A DNA stretch of 64,000 nt from Ectobius pallidus (Eukaryota > Arthropoda > Insecta > Blattodea > Ectobiidae), in the NCBI GenBank assembly GCA_964059195.1, contig CAXKWD010000001.1, positions 216,884,484-216,948,483 of the forward strand, in the 5' to 3' direction. The notes under the pieces were generated by a model. That model worked only from the letters and a program-made list of their open reading frames with translations, was not told the DNA's origin and ran no database searches. The position numbers were made by a program, and so were the translations under genes. This document shows positions 46,240 through 58,200 of the stretch, piece by piece; the stretch's first letter is position 1; each line of letters starts with the position of its first letter.

Positions 46240-48905
46240 GAATATGATGTAAATTTTATTTAATCAATTCAGTGTAATTTTGAGAAATTATATAATGTTT
46301 CAAGGGAAGGAATGGTTTGTTTGGATTATTATTATCTGCGATATTTCAAGAATTAAACTATCAATAACATTATAGCTGGTGCCAACGGCTTCGCCCGCCA
46401 TTATTAAACGACTCCAGAGTTTTTAAGAAATTTACACTGGCAGTTTATTAAAAAATGTTTGTGGTTCAGAGCTATGAAAATTGTAAGTAAAAATAAAATT
46501 TGAATATTTGTTCATTGTGTTCATTTCACTTAGGCCTTATATAATAAAGAAACGGTTTTCCTAATTTTGTAGTCGTCATGAAAGTTTAGACTGCGAGAGA
46601 CGAACATCGCCGAGTTTACCCGATGTCTCACGAAGCGGGCGAGCGAGCAAGCACGCTATTTGGGGCCGTTGAATTGTATAAGAGTAGATAATGCGTTTTC
46701 ATTCTGCTCAATGGTGCATGAGACGTGTTAATCACAGCACGTTGGTGCCTTACGTGTCCAGTAACGAGCTGACGTTTTATCAGATAAAATTGCATCCTTG
46801 CGATCCGAGGAAGGATATTATAAGATAAATGATCGCGATTGATCTGTCCTGAGGAATTTCTAAGCTTTACTGGTCAATATCAAACACGCGGGGTATGAGT
46901 GGAATAGTCACCCAAAAATTTCGTTTTTTGAGTCTAGTCTTCCTTAAGTATTTTTGGACTCGGGAGATTTAAAAACATGAAGAACCTAGGTCTACTTATG
47001 GAAAATAAAATATATTAAATCAGTGTTTCTCAACCTTTTTGAACCCGAGGACCTCTAAAATGTATAATTTTTTTTTACGGACCCCTAATTTTAAACCCAT
47101 TTTTAAAAGTAGGCTATATGTAGGCTTATATTCTTAATATTTGTGGTATTAATTATAGGTCATTATAACGAAATAATTCTAGATACACTTTTTAATTCGA
47201 CGGAAACACAGTTATAGAATTGGAAGTAAACTATTGACAGTAAAATTATAGTTTGAACAGACTTTAATATTTATTACCAATTTCATAATATAGTTAGGAA
47301 TTATAACACAGGTTTACCGGTATCAGACACTCGGGCACCTCCAACAATAAAACCCTTGTTAATAGAGCGCCTCTAATAACAAATTCCGACAAAGTCTTAT
47401 TTTTCAGGGTTTTGAATGAAAGAGGGAACCATAGACGTCAGTGCATCAGGGGTTTCAAACTGTGGTTCGTAACTGCAATAGGACCTATGTTTTCGAAGAT
47501 TTTAAAACTTTGATATCTAGTGACCATTTCATGTGAAAAATTTTTACCTCTTTACTTGCTTTATGATATCTTTTAATTATGTCTGCGGACCATCTGCACC
47601 ATCTTCGCGGACCACTACGCTGAATTAAATTAATTTAAATATGTTGTGAGTTCCCTTCAAAAACTACAATTCTTGTATTTTAAGTACAGCCTCTCTGACG
47701 TCACTAACATTTTATTATTGTTATTGTTGATGTTATTGCTATAGTTACCATTGTGTAGGTACGCGCAGGGTGGATGTGGTTAACCGGAGTTTATGGGATC
47801 GAATCCTGATACCGCACTTCCCGACCAGCCAACCTCTGTGGTGCAAATAATGAAATTACTGCGTCTATTTCATATTTATTACATCAGTTCCTAGCAACAT
47901 TAAAACTACAATGTTGGTTGCTCTCAAAATCGGGGATTTGTGTTCAAATTGGTGTAAAACAACACAACATTAAATACTACGCGGCGTTATGAAAGTAGTT
48001 TTTACTCCAAAAGCAACTATCTTAACTGCTTAAAATATTGGAATTTTTCCCTTAAGAAGAGAGAAGTTATAAAATTATTCTAATTGGGTGCTCAAAAATA
48101 AGTTTCAAACCTCAAATTCTCTGAATATTAAAGATTTAGGTGTATCTGAAGTGGTTTCATGTGTAAAATCTGTCGATTTACTTATTTATTGTGTTGTGTT
48201 ACTTTTTTTTGCCATTTTTAGCATGATTTTAACAGTCTTTAATACCAAGTAGTCAAGAGTAATCAGCTATGTCCATTTTCATTTGAGAAAATATACATCA
48301 TAAGGTACAATTTGGTATAAGATTAACTTCAAAAAACATGTGTGGTTAATTACTATGTAAAATAACAAACAAGTGACTTTTTGTCCCACCCGTAACAGTG
48401 ATAGTTTTGTTAAATTATTATTGATGAGTTAAATAAATGATCTGACAACCTGGAAACAGTTTATAATTTGTATTTAATCCCTCATACCTTCATTAAAGAC
48501 AACATTAAGACCCAAACAGTAATAGCAGAACAGCAAATGAACTTTTTTTTTGCATCATTAAAATCAGTGTCCTAATTATGTCCCATCCGTAATAGATTTT
48601 GAAAAACAAATTTAAAATATTTAAAATCAATTTTAAATAATGCTTTGCATGTAGTGTGGAGGAGAAGGCATTGTAAATTTTACAGAATGTGAAGTACCAA
48701 TTCTAATTTATTATTTATGATATGTAATAAACAAAAATAGTTTTTATAACTTGCTAGCATGTCCCAAACGTAATTATGAAATGGCTGTGGTATCCTTAAA
48801 CCAGGGGAAATGGGTCCAGTAGACCCCAGGCTGTATGCAACTGAGGGAATATTTTAAGCTGAAATGCGCAAGACTCAGTATAAGTATTTTTACACTACGA
48901 CTAAT
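46240..48905. other. Unassigned 2.7 kb with hAT-like ends and a recurring motif
   Basis: No gene. CAGTGTTTCTCAACCTTTTT at 47021 and CAGGGGTTTCAAACTGTGG near 47447 look like hAT 5' termini without partners. The phrase GTCCCANCCGTAA recurs at about 48383, 48578 and, altered, 48760. Bases 46850-46905 resemble 49676-49735. Confidence 0.45.
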
Positions 48906-48913
48906 ATTATAAG

Positions 48914-49641
48914 CTGGACCCGGATTCTGATGGCCTGAAATTGTTTGAAAAATGACCTATAAAATGACCCTAAATTTTAAAAAAAATGACTTAATAATTA
49001 TAACAAATTACCTAAACACTCATATTTTATTTACAAAAAAATATTATTGTACATAAAAAGTTATAGACTAGTTTGTACATAATTGTAAAAACTGTAAATA
49101 ACTGTAATGTTGTGAACGTTCTTTTCTCACGGAAATTTATACTGGCACTGGTGACTCAAAATTCAGCCGGAATATATTGTTGTTTATTGAGGGTAAACAG
49201 TAGTTTGCACTCTCAAATCCAAGCAGGTGGCAGACTCTGGTGCCAAGTCAATCTAATAACAATAGTAATATAATACAAAATTTTGGCGTTTCTTTGATTC
49301 TCACTTCCGACTGAGACATGTCAACACTCTAACGCCGAATATTTCCATCTTGCATTAAACAAACAACACTTCAAAGACAGCACCGCTAGCGATGAAAAAA
49401 GTTAATGCACTCAATGTAAATACATGTAAATGAATAAATAAGGAAGCAAATAACACGAAAATGACAAAATAATAACATAATATTGAAATAAATACCCTAA
49501 AAATAAAAAATTGCATTTATAAATGACCTAATAAAAATGCATTTCTATAATCTAGAGGCCATGATTAGGATTTATCTACAAGTTGGCAATGTCTATGCAG
49601 CATCAATAAAAAGATGACATGTCATTAGAATCCGGGCCCTG
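48914..49641 (+). mobile_element. 728-bp hAT-like MITE (GGGCCCGGATTCT family), copy 1
   Basis: Ends CTGGACCCGGATTCT and AGAATCCGGGCCCTG. 8-bp flanks ATTATAAG and ATTATTAG (one mismatch). No ORF; non-autonomous. Confidence 0.85.
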
Positions 49642-49649
49642 ATTATTAG

Positions 49650-49969
49650 GCCTACGATCGTGATTGGTATCCGAGGAATTGTTAAACGTTATTGGTCAAT
49701 GTCAAATGCGCGGCATATGAATGTAATTGTAATATATAAACATCTAATTATTTATTTCTGTCTCGATAGCGCTTGTATTGTTAACTTCGTCCTTTCCTTT
49801 TAAGTTCTATATACCTGTCTTATGACCTACATATCCAGGAACTTATTTAGTAACTTTAAATAATTTTTTTCAATTAAGTTACATTATACATTTAAGACAA
49901 AGTGCTGCATCACATAGGAAACAGTATGAACTAAAGAGTTAAAGTATTAATTAGGATTAGGCACTGAAG
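49650..49969. other. 3' flank of the intact IR gene
   Basis: About 60 bp next to the stop resemble the 3' flank of the IR pseudogene (TTAGGATTAGGCACTGAAGT against TAGGATTAAGCATAGAAGTT). Otherwise nothing recognised. Confidence 0.5.
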
Positions 49970-51721
49970 TTACCACAGTTTTTCAACAAGAAACACCAAA
50001 ACTGATACCAACAAACCAATCATCAACAAGTAAAATGGTCCCACCAAATGAGACAATGTAAACGATAAAATGTCCACATCTTTACTTCTATCAAGAACGA
50101 ACTGATTGGCTACTCTTTGCCATTTTCGCATATGCCATTCAATCATTCCATTAGTGACGAGAATTCTGTTTATTTTCTGCACATCGTCATGCAGAATACA
50201 TGACATTTTGTTGATGTAAACACCAAAAAGAAGAAAATCCACATTCTCAGTCAGCGGAACAACTAATATCCCTTCTGCTGTAGGTTTACGACCAATCATT
50301 ACATTAGCAACATTCCTGTTAGACAATATGGTCAAGTTTCTATGTTTGTAAATATTTCGGAAATTATTTAAGTAACTTCCACTACAAAACTGAACATCTG
50401 TGTGCGTTTGACCCACCAAAAGAGTGGCGCACTTTTGTAGACACGACTCTTCAAGTTCTTCGAGAGTTTCTATGGGTGGTAGCTCCCCAGGGTACACTAA
50501 AAATCCATACAAGGCGCTTTGATAAGCTATATTGATGTGCAGACAGTAGAAAAGCCAAAAAACGAAGAAACTGACACCTACTATACCCCTGAAGCAGTCC
50601 TTCATCTCCATTCCCAAATGTGAAGACAATACATTCATCACAGCCATTGTAAACTTGTGCTGCTTCACTCTGTGATCCATGAGATAAGTTATGACAGATC
50701 CCAGAATGAATATGACGGCTACGAGGATCCAGATGTGCGGTTGAAATGTTTTGAACATGCTCTTCCATCTTGGTACAGTGGTACCTGGTGGAACGTACCA
50801 TGTGATTTCCTCTCTTGTGTAGGGATACGTCACTTGACATTCCTCTAGGGAAATACCTTGTCTGTACGATACAGGAATTAACATATGAAATTCCGATTCA
50901 TCGTTCCATCTGATGGTCTTCCCAACAATTCCATGAAGACTTACGGTGAGAGAATGCAAAGATGGTAATTCGTTCAATTCTAAATTATTCCTTTTTAATG
51001 TTATTTTACAATGTTTGATATCAGAAAATCTTTTTGGTGGAAAGAGGTTGCTATTTTGCTCAAATCTTTTATCTCTAATGCTCCATCTGCTCATGAAATT
51101 AAATTTAGATACGTATGATTGACATAGACGGGGTTGATCTTTCGGTAGCCAACCAAATACAGCAATATGGCCATTATTGCGTTTCGGTATATGAGCTAGA
51201 ACTATTGCATTTGTTATATCATATTCGTATGCAAGTTGCAACAGTTTTACAACAAGTCCTTGTGCAGGATTCTCCGTTACGAAAATCAACGTTGCTCGTC
51301 GATTCCTCATATCTACCTGTAATCTCTTCACCATTAACGTAGCTAAGGCATAGGTGTTTTCCTTCATCCCCGTTAAGATAATGATATAGGAACCCGGTTT
51401 CATTACATTTTGCCTGTAGTGGCTCATCTCTTTCTGAATACCTGCTACAGCTATCTGTATATGCTTGCTTTCCTGTAGAGTTTGTAATATTTTATCTCCG
51501 TAGTTGGGCTTTCGCGAATATTCCTTGGCGCCTGGCAAAATTTTGTGATAAGTACCCGGTGTTTGAATAACAACTGGTAAATCGTGGTTGAAATAGGTTG
51601 TGATGATGTTGGTGATGCAAGCTCCTATATCCTTCTCTAGAGTTTCTGTGGACTGCGGTGGTAATAGGTGACCACTGTTAAATTTCAGCAACAGCAACAG
51701 TAGTAGGATATTGAAGGCCAT
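49970..51721 (-). CDS. Divergent ionotropic receptor (IR), intact, single exon
   Basis: Predicted 583-residue chemosensory cation channel of the variant ionotropic glutamate receptor family, acting in the dendritic membrane of sensory neurons. Seen: hydrophobic leader (about residues 4-20, a leucine run), an extracellular domain, a pre-M1 stretch ending PRWKSMFKTF, M1 about 328-348 (HIWILVAVIFILGSVITYLM), a re-entrant pore region near 357-372, M2 about 378-398, an NIAYQSALYGFL segment where iGluRs carry the SYTANLAAFL-type gate, the S2 lobe opening PGELPPIETLEELEE, and M3 about 556-579. I start at the ATG at 51721, which begins the leader; the frame stays open a little upstream but only to a TTG. 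No introns, as is common for divergent insect IRs. Three related copies or fragments lie within 12 kb. Ligand unknown. The canonical glutamate-binding residues are not obvious, which is usual for IRs. A pogo/Tigger-like terminus lies about 40 bp upstream of the ATG. Confidence 0.88.
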   Translation of the reverse strand: MAFNILLLLLLLKFNSGHLLPPQSTETLEKDIGACITNIITTYFNHDLPVVIQTPGTYHKILPGAKEYSRKPNYGDKILQTLQESKHIQIAVAGIQKEMSHYRQNVMKPGSYIIILTGMKENTYALATLMVKRLQVDMRNRRATLIFVTENPAQGLVVKLLQLAYEYDITNAIVLAHIPKRNNGHIAVFGWLPKDQPRLCQSYVSKFNFMSRWSIRDKRFEQNSNLFPPKRFSDIKHCKITLKRNNLELNELPSLHSLTVSLHGIVGKTIRWNDESEFHMLIPVSYRQGISLEECQVTYPYTREEITWYVPPGTTVPRWKSMFKTFQPHIWILVAVIFILGSVITYLMDHRVKQHKFTMAVMNVLSSHLGMEMKDCFRGIVGVSFFVFWLFYCLHINIAYQSALYGFLVYPGELPPIETLEELEESCLQKCATLLVGQTHTDVQFCSGSYLNNFRNIYKHRNLTILSNRNVANVMIGRKPTAEGILVVPLTENVDFLLFGVYINKMSCILHDDVQKINRILVTNGMIEWHMRKWQRVANQFVLDRSKDVDILSFTLSHLVGPFYLLMIGLLVSVLVFLVEKLW

Positions 51722-51759
51722 TTTGGTGATATCCCTGTTGTGCGAATACAAACAAAAAT

Positions 51760-51850
51760 ACAGTCAACCCTCGATATAGTGCCACCATCTGTTCTGTGAC
51801 AATTATTGGGACCACGCGAGGGTGGTACTAAAACGAAATTTATGTTTTAA
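51760..51850 (+). mobile_element. pogo/Tigger-like terminus upstream of the IR gene
   Basis: TACAGTCAACCCTCGATATA resembles CAGTNNACCTCGNTATAACG-type pogo/Tigger ends. The right end was not found. Confidence 0.4.
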
Positions 51851-51867
51851 AACAAATATGGTATAAT

Positions 51868-51960
51868 AATTATTTATTTATTTATTTATTTAACCTGGCG
51901 GAGTTAAGGCCATAAAGCCTTCTGTACCACTCAGCCAGGGCAAAAACATGAAATACATAA
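51868..51960 (-). repeat. Retroposon 3' end
   Basis: The minus strand reads CCTGGCTGAGTGGTACAGAA..ATGGCCTTAACTCCGCCAGG then (AAAT)n. Related to 3368-3482. Confidence 0.6.
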
Positions 51961-52237
51961 TGATAATAATAATAATAATGATTAATAATGAATTTAAAAA
52001 GAACTGATATACATGAATACAAGAAACGTACATTAAATACAAAGATAAAATTCGAACATAAGTACTTGAATAATATGAATATATAATACAAATGACTAAA
52101 AATAAAGAAAGAAAAAAAGATGAAAGTCTAAACAAATACATTCTTAGTTATTAAAAAATATAATGAAAATTAAAATATATATTACTAATTAGCATCAATT
52201 CCTAAATGTTATTGTGTACTAAATTTATTTCTGTATT

Positions 52238-52348
52238 TCTGTATTTGGTTCGCAACCGAAAGATCAACCTCGTCTATGTCAATCATACGTATCTAAATTT
52301 AATCTCATGAGCAGATAGATGGGGCATTAGAGATAAAAGATTATTAAA
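52238..52348 (+). pseudogene. Small internal IR gene fragment, opposite strand
   Basis: On the plus strand the translation reads VFG, then PKDQPRLCQSYVSKFNLMSR, matching about residues 188-212 of the intact receptor (VFGWLPKDQPRLCQSYVSKF...). A 4-bp insertion and stop follow, then recognisable IRDKR-like coding remains. It lies about 500 bp upstream of the intact receptor in the opposite orientation, so it is a relic of a further inverted IR copy. Confidence 0.75.
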
Positions 52349-53035
52349 TTACAGGGCTGTGTTAATTTACTGTATTGTATTATGAAGGAAAATTAAATAA
52401 GAGGCAAATAGAGAACTTTAGCACATAATAAAATAGACTGTACTATACTGTACAGTCAAATTATTACAGTATATGTAAAGTGCTACAGTACACAAAGGGG
52501 TTGAAAATCATGTGGGTCCATGTAAGTGATTATGATTACAGTACGGTACTTCTAGTCTTTGTTTTAAAAAAAGTAAGTGTAGTGTTTAACAGCTGAATGG
52601 ACACTAGATTAAAAGAAGTGAAAATGTCCCATTGTATGAAGAGCTCTTTCTACCTGCTGCACCCTCACTCAGGCTGTCTGACCGACTTCTTAACATAGCT
52701 TCCACATTCCACCGAACTACGTTTAGTGGCCGGGAACCTCACTTCTTGGAAATACAGTATAGACTATTATGTTTCTTAAATAATATTTGAAACATTCACA
52801 TCACTTTTAAAAGAATTCTGTAACTAATTAAAAAAAAAAAAAAATACTGCAAGCCATATTTTGTAAACATCAAATTTGGGACACTTTTTTTTTGTAAATC
52901 ATCGAAATAACGGTAAGACTATGTACAAAAATATTTTTTCTTCTCCATGCAATAGGGTTCTATAGAGGTTACACAGTATAAATATTATTACTTTTATTAT
53001 TATTAATAATACACTAGCATATTATTAATAATACA
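52349..53035. other. Unassigned
   Basis: No gene recognised. Confidence 0.4.
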
Positions 53036-53587
53036 CTAGCAGGTGCCCGCGGCTTCGAAGATTAAAAATTAAAATTAAAATAATTGAAGCATGATATTTA
53101 TTAACACTTACACGAGAAAATCATTCATAAACTTACAATTAATAATTATAATGAAACAGCTAAAAATCCGTCTTTGGAGTGCATTCTACGATTAGAAAGC
53201 GCTTCTAATGTATTTGACATTAAAAACAAACGAATCGACCAAGATGAGCCCACAGAATCAAAACGATCGATAATTCCATTCGATATATTGAAAAAATCTT
53301 TATGCTTTTATTTCCTAGTTATGACAAAAAAAAAAGACAAAGTACCTGCAATTGATTTGACAAATGAAATGTATTACCGAAAACTGATGCTTCGATAGCG
53401 CAAAATAAATAAAGTTTTCTGCCTGTTTTTTCACTCATAACTCGCGAACGAATGCGAAAATTAAAAATCCGGCTCCGAGGTGCATTCGCCCACCCTTCAT
53501 TCCATCTATATTTAAAATTTCAGATCTCTGCTTGCAGTAAATTTCGCTGGGCATCGCGCACAAACACTTCCTATTATTATTATAAGA
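53036..53587 (+). mobile_element. RTE-like retroposon with short (ATT)n tail
   Basis: ACTAGCAGGTGCCCGCGGCTT, AACAGCTAAAAATCCGTCTT, AACTCGCGAACGAATGCG, TTTCGCTGGGCATCGCGC, then (ATT)n. Organised as at 4995-5613. Confidence 0.68.
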
Positions 53588-53994
53588 CTAGTAATTTCTG
53601 TAGAATAATTAAGAATCTACATACCTCATCTTAGAGCGAATGTCAATGTCTACCTCTCAGGTTGGTCAATTCTTAATATGGTGAATTTTTACTGAAACTG
53701 CGTAGCAAACGCCTTTTTTTTCCCATTTTACAGAAAGTAATGGGCCTATATTGATATGGAGGTAGGGATATAAACGTGCGAAGTCCATTACCAGCATTCT
53801 GAAAGGCTTTTATGTCAGCCGATTTCACTGGGAGACATTGTACTAAGAATGCTAGCTGGAAATTTATTCGCAATTCTCTAATGATTGCTGTTACCTTAAG
53901 ATCGAATAACAGAACACATTTGCTTAAGCTTCGCTGTCCTACACAATTTTCCTTGTCTACAGCCTACTCTTTCCAACGTATCATAAGATCTATA
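53588..53994. other. Unassigned
   Basis: No gene recognised. Confidence 0.4.
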
Positions 53995-54002
53995 GTAATA
54001 AG

Positions 54003-54765
54003 CAGGGCCCGGATTCTAAAGACATGTCATCTTTTTACTGATGCTGCATAGACATTCCCAACTTGTGGATAAATCCTAATCATGGCCTCTAGATCGTGGA
54101 AATTTTTTTATTAGGTCATTTTTTGTCGTTTTATGCAATTTTATATTTTTAGGGCATTTATTTCAATTTTAGGTCATTATTTAGTCATTTTCGAGTCATT
54201 TTCTTCCTTATATTGTCATTTTCATGTATTTACAATGAGTGTATTAACTTTTTTCGTCGCTAGCGGTGCTGTCTTTGAAGTGTTGTTTGTTTAATGCAAG
54301 AAGGAAAAATTCGACAAAGTGTTGACTTGTCTCAGTCGGAAGTGAGAATAAAAAAAACGCCAAAATTTTGTATTATATTACTATTGTTATTACTTATTAG
54401 ATTGACTTGGCACCAGAGTCTGCCACCTGCTTGGATTTGAGAGTGCAAACTACTGTTTACCCTCAATAAACTACAATATAATCCGGCAGACCACAAAAGG
54501 AAATGCTGAATTTTGACTCACCAGTGCCCCAGTGCTAGTATAAATTTCCGTGAGAAAAGAACATTAACAACAATACAGTCATTTATAGTTTTTACAATTA
54601 TGTACAAACTAGTCTATAACTTTGTATGTACAATAATAATTTTTTATAAATAAAATATCAGTTTTCAGGTCATTTTTTAATAATTATTAAGTAATTTTCT
54701 TTAAAATTCAGGGTCATTTTTTGTTCATTTTCAAACAATTTTAGGTCATCAGAATCCGGGCCCTG
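54003..54765 (-). mobile_element. 763-bp hAT-like MITE (GGGCCCGGATTCT family), copy 2
   Basis: Ends CAGGGCCCGGATTCT and AGAATCCGGGCCCTG. 8-bp flanks GTAATAAG and ATAATAAG. The interior aligns in reverse with 48914-49641. Confidence 0.87.
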
Positions 54766-54999
54766 ATAATAAGCCAGTTTTCAACCTACTTTCTACACCA
54801 AACCATAGATACCGGTACTATAAGTTAAGAAAATACCGGTTTTGTGTTCAACTTTGTAATTATATGTCGAGCTGTCTACGCAAATACGCGTTTTGAGTAC
54901 CTAAATTTTAATTTTTATGTTATTTAGACAAATTCAGTATCCTATCCCAATAAAATAGTAATATTGTTCGGATTTTTTCACAATGTACTTATATAACAG

Positions 55000-55304
55000 G
55001 TGTATGCCGTAGCGTAGTGGTTGAGGCGCAGCATTACAAACAGTAAGGTTGCGGGTTCGATCCCGATGAGGTCGTTGGAGTTGTTCAACTGGCCTATTCC
55101 GTATAGGAGCACTATGGCCCTGGGGTTGACTTAGCTTCTAACAGAAATGAGTATCAATAGCAATTCTGGGGGTAAAGGTGGCCGGTGCGTAAGGCTGACA
55201 ACTTACCACATTTAGGCCTATATGCCGAATGTCTAAAATCTGGGAGCCTTAAACTCTGGGCCTTAATGGCCCTGTATAGGGACTACTTTACTTTACTTTT
55301 AGCC
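55000..55304 (+). mobile_element. tRNA-derived SINE (type 1), full length
   Basis: Head TATGCCGTAGCGTAGTGGTT, B-box GGGTTCGATCCCG, tail TTTACTTTACTTTT. TACTTATATAA flanks both sides (54986-54996, 55305-55315). Confidence 0.85.
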
Positions 55305-55315
55305 TACTTATATAA

Positions 55316-55930
55316 TGTGTGGAAAAATTTATTAGTCAAATTATTTGAATGGGCCTTAGTTCGTTTTATAAAATATGTAGCATGCGTCAATGCTTTTCAA
55401 ATTTTCCATTTTTCAATGGAAGATATAATGTGTGTATACATATATGTATATATACTGTATTATATAATGACAACTATCAATGAAAAAAAAAATATATATT
55501 TTTTTTTAATAGATGCATGTTAGGCCTATGTAAAAGTCATCTTCACATTTGAATCGAAAATTTCAGAACTCCCACATATCCACTGCACAAAACTTTCCAG
55601 GAAAAAGGAAAAACTGTTCCATTGAAGAACGGGAATATATCTATTTAAAAAAAACCCTCAGTGGTTATGAAAAGCGTTATTTTTAGTCTGATAGTTTACA
55701 TTATTTTGCCTGTCATGTAAGGAGAAGTTGTAATATTTATGAAAATTACAATCGTCATGACATATTAACAAGTTTCTCGTATTTGTCACAACTGTAGAGT
55801 TTCATGAAATAGGGTCCACGTTCATCGCACTTCAGCCACAGCATAAATCGCCTTAATATAAAACCATATGCCATTTTTATTATAAATTATGGGTATAGAT
55901 TAGTTGTTCCTATTAATTATTTACTGTGTA
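55316..55930. other. Unassigned
   Basis: No gene recognised. Confidence 0.4.
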
Positions 55931-55939
55931 TTGGGTCTG

Positions 55940-56245
55940 CCCGCCTCTAGATCCGAAGGTCGCGGGATCAAACCCGGCCGTGGTCGATAGATTTTTCAGG
56001 ACGTAAAAATCCTGGGCACGGAGTCCTCCGGGAGGGACTTTAAGCTGGGGGGCCCGTGTCGTAGATTTACAGCACGTAAAAGAACTCCAAAAGCCTAAAT
56101 TAGAGACTCTGGACAAAATTTCTCGGCTCTTTCAAGCCCAATTATTACATTAGTTTCCGGAGGGGGGTTGAGAGGCTATGGGCTTACCACCTGTCCCTCT
56201 CTCGGAAAATAAGTGTAACAAAATTCACAAAGGTAACAGAAACCT
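55940..56245 (+). mobile_element. Probable SINE (type 6), 5' truncated
   Basis: TCCGAAGGTCGCGGGATCAA has a B-box-like GGGATCAAACCC, followed by a GC-rich body (CCGTGGTCGATAGATTTTTC, GTAGATTTACAGCACGTAAA) unlike the surrounding AT-rich DNA. Only one copy in the window. Confidence 0.45.
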
Positions 56246-56869
56246 CCACTTGGAGGCCCTTCTCCTCAACATAGGGGGTATACGAAACCAGATGTATTGG
56301 TAGTATGACGTCAGGGTTAGTCAACTCGGTTTGTGAAGTAACTTAGGCCTATAACAATCTTTAGGAATTCACAGAACGTAAGAGGTTTTTTTTTTTTTTA
56401 ATATAACGGGAAGAAGTAAAACAGAACCGCAGAGAAAGATTCAATTAGGGTAACCTTCCCCTAGAAGTTATTTTGTGCGCGTGGAAATGGTCTTAATTCA
56501 ATTAGAAATGAAGGGAATTGAATGATGTAAAAAGGGGATTTCAATTCTTTTGTGCTTTTCAGAGATTTCAAATGAGGGAATGTGACGCCAGAAGGATTGA
56601 ATGGCTCGCTGATCTGGTTACTGTCTATCGTCCTGTGAAATTGCTGCACGCCTGTCATTTCTTCGCCAGACTGTCTTACAACAGTAATCACTGAACACGG
56701 AGCATGCTGCTGGAATGAGCGTCCAGATTTACTGAGGCAATTAAATCCATAAGAACCTGCAATACATTTCACTGCCTTCTGTTGTAAGAATCATCCTTGT
56801 TTCTTTAGGAAATCCTTCACGAAGTCCATTGTTTGTAACAAAGATATTTGTTTTATATTTTATATCTTC
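56246..56869. other. Unassigned
   Basis: A minus-strand frame (56461-56772, 103 codons) matches no family I know. Confidence 0.35.
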
Positions 56870-56872
56870 TTT

Positions 56873-57010
56873 AAGGGGGGACATACAGTTTCGATGCTGG
56901 AAAATAGGTGAAGTTTCATTTTTTCTCAGCAATGAATTGTTCTGTAGCCTTGCAATCTCGAAGGCTCTATATTGACTAGTTCTATAATTTCTTAGTATTT
57001 TCAAAATTAA
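56873..57010 (-). repeat. Dispersed repeat (AAGGCTACAGAA family), left flank of LINE fragment
   Basis: Inverted partner of 58201-58360; also related to 23165-23265. Confidence 0.65.
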
Positions 57011-57061
57011 TTTAACTATTATAAGAAAGAAATGCGCACAAGCGTGCATTGAAGAAACTGT

Positions 57062-57794
57062 TCATTCCTCGGCACTAAGTTCGGTCACAGATTTGTCACA
57101 TTTTGCACACCAAAGTATGTGATAACGGCCACAGCTCTTCTCGCAATAGACACACACACATGTTTCGGACACGTCCTGGTGGAACCGCTTGGTACTGCAC
57201 ATCTTGTGGTGGAAACCGTGTACCGCCAGTCTGTTGACAACCTGTCTCATTCGCTCGTTGGCTCCTGTCCAAGATCGGTCAATCATGGCGCTGGTGGCAT
57301 AGAATTCGTCGTCTACTTGCATCCTCTTTTGCTGCAGGTTGTTCATCAGCTCTCCGTATGTAGCTGTGTGGGGCAGGGATAGTAGGTTTCTGATGTCTTC
57401 GATCAGGAAAGTCTGTTTTGTAAGAATGTAGACTAGCCTCGAGGGAGTATATTTTGAGACTCCTGTTACTCGCTTAAGGTAGAGACTCTTTCCCTTTTCC
57501 CAGGTCTCGAGGTCCTTCTTCTTTAGGTCCTCCCATAATTCATGTATTCCATATGTTATTATGGGTAGTACTTTGGCATTGAAAAGTCTCATTGCTGTCT
57601 CAAGGGAAATTGCTTGCGGTTGTCTGATGTCATTAATGACCCTGATAGCTGCTATGGCTCTGTCTTTTACATGAAGGGTGAATGTTCTCCCCGTCGGTTG
57701 CAGCGTCACTCCGAGATATTTGAAGGCTTTTACAGTAGTGAGTCTTCTTCCTCTGTAGTCTATGAAGTCCTGGGAATGAACTCTTCTCCATCTT
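57062..57794 (-). mobile_element. LINE reverse transcriptase C-terminal fragment with zinc knuckle
   Basis: An open frame runs from about 57794 to 57062 on the minus strand (WRRVHSQDFIDYRGRRLTTV, then KAFKYLGVTLQPTGRTFTLH, AIAAIRVINDI, ETAMRLFNAKVLPIITYGIH). This is the thumb and post-RT segment of a non-LTR retrotransposon. It is followed by a Cys/His cluster CVCVYCEKSCGRYHILWC. No polymerase palm is present, so it is 5' truncated. Remarkably, this 240-codon tail has no stops. It differs in family from the LINE pieces at 11800 and 44115. No GTG or ATG start need be real. Confidence 0.82.
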
Positions 57795-58200
57795 AGCTAA
57801 TGGATAATTATCATTGCAAAATGGCAGCCAAATTTGCCTGATAACTCAAACATTTATTGGCATAGTGCAGTGACATTTTGCATGCAAATATATTTGATAT
57901 TAGTGAACAATATAAAATTTCTAGAATCACTGATGTAACTTTAATAGTTTAGGCTATTTTAAAAAATATTTCTGATGTAAATATTTCTAAACAAATTAAC
58001 AAGTGATGAATGATTTAAACAAAAATATTTAAACAGCAGATAATCCAAAGATCCTGGATTATGTTGTTAATATAGGCCTAATGTTTACAAATAGATAGAA
58101 AAAGAATCAATCAAAAATATTGGTATTTATGAAAATTATCAAGGAAACGGCACTTCAGTACACAAAATTTGGCAGCTATTTTGCAATGATAATTACCCAT
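57795..58200. other. Unassigned
   Basis: Contains a short inverted pair (ATAATTATCATTGCAAAATG near 57806 and its complement near 58170), no gene. Confidence 0.4.

Noticed and set aside
50451..50840. 129-codon minus-strand frame inside the IR gene
   Set aside because: Shifted frame over real receptor coding sequence; it has a shadow equivalent in the pseudogene (62717-62953).
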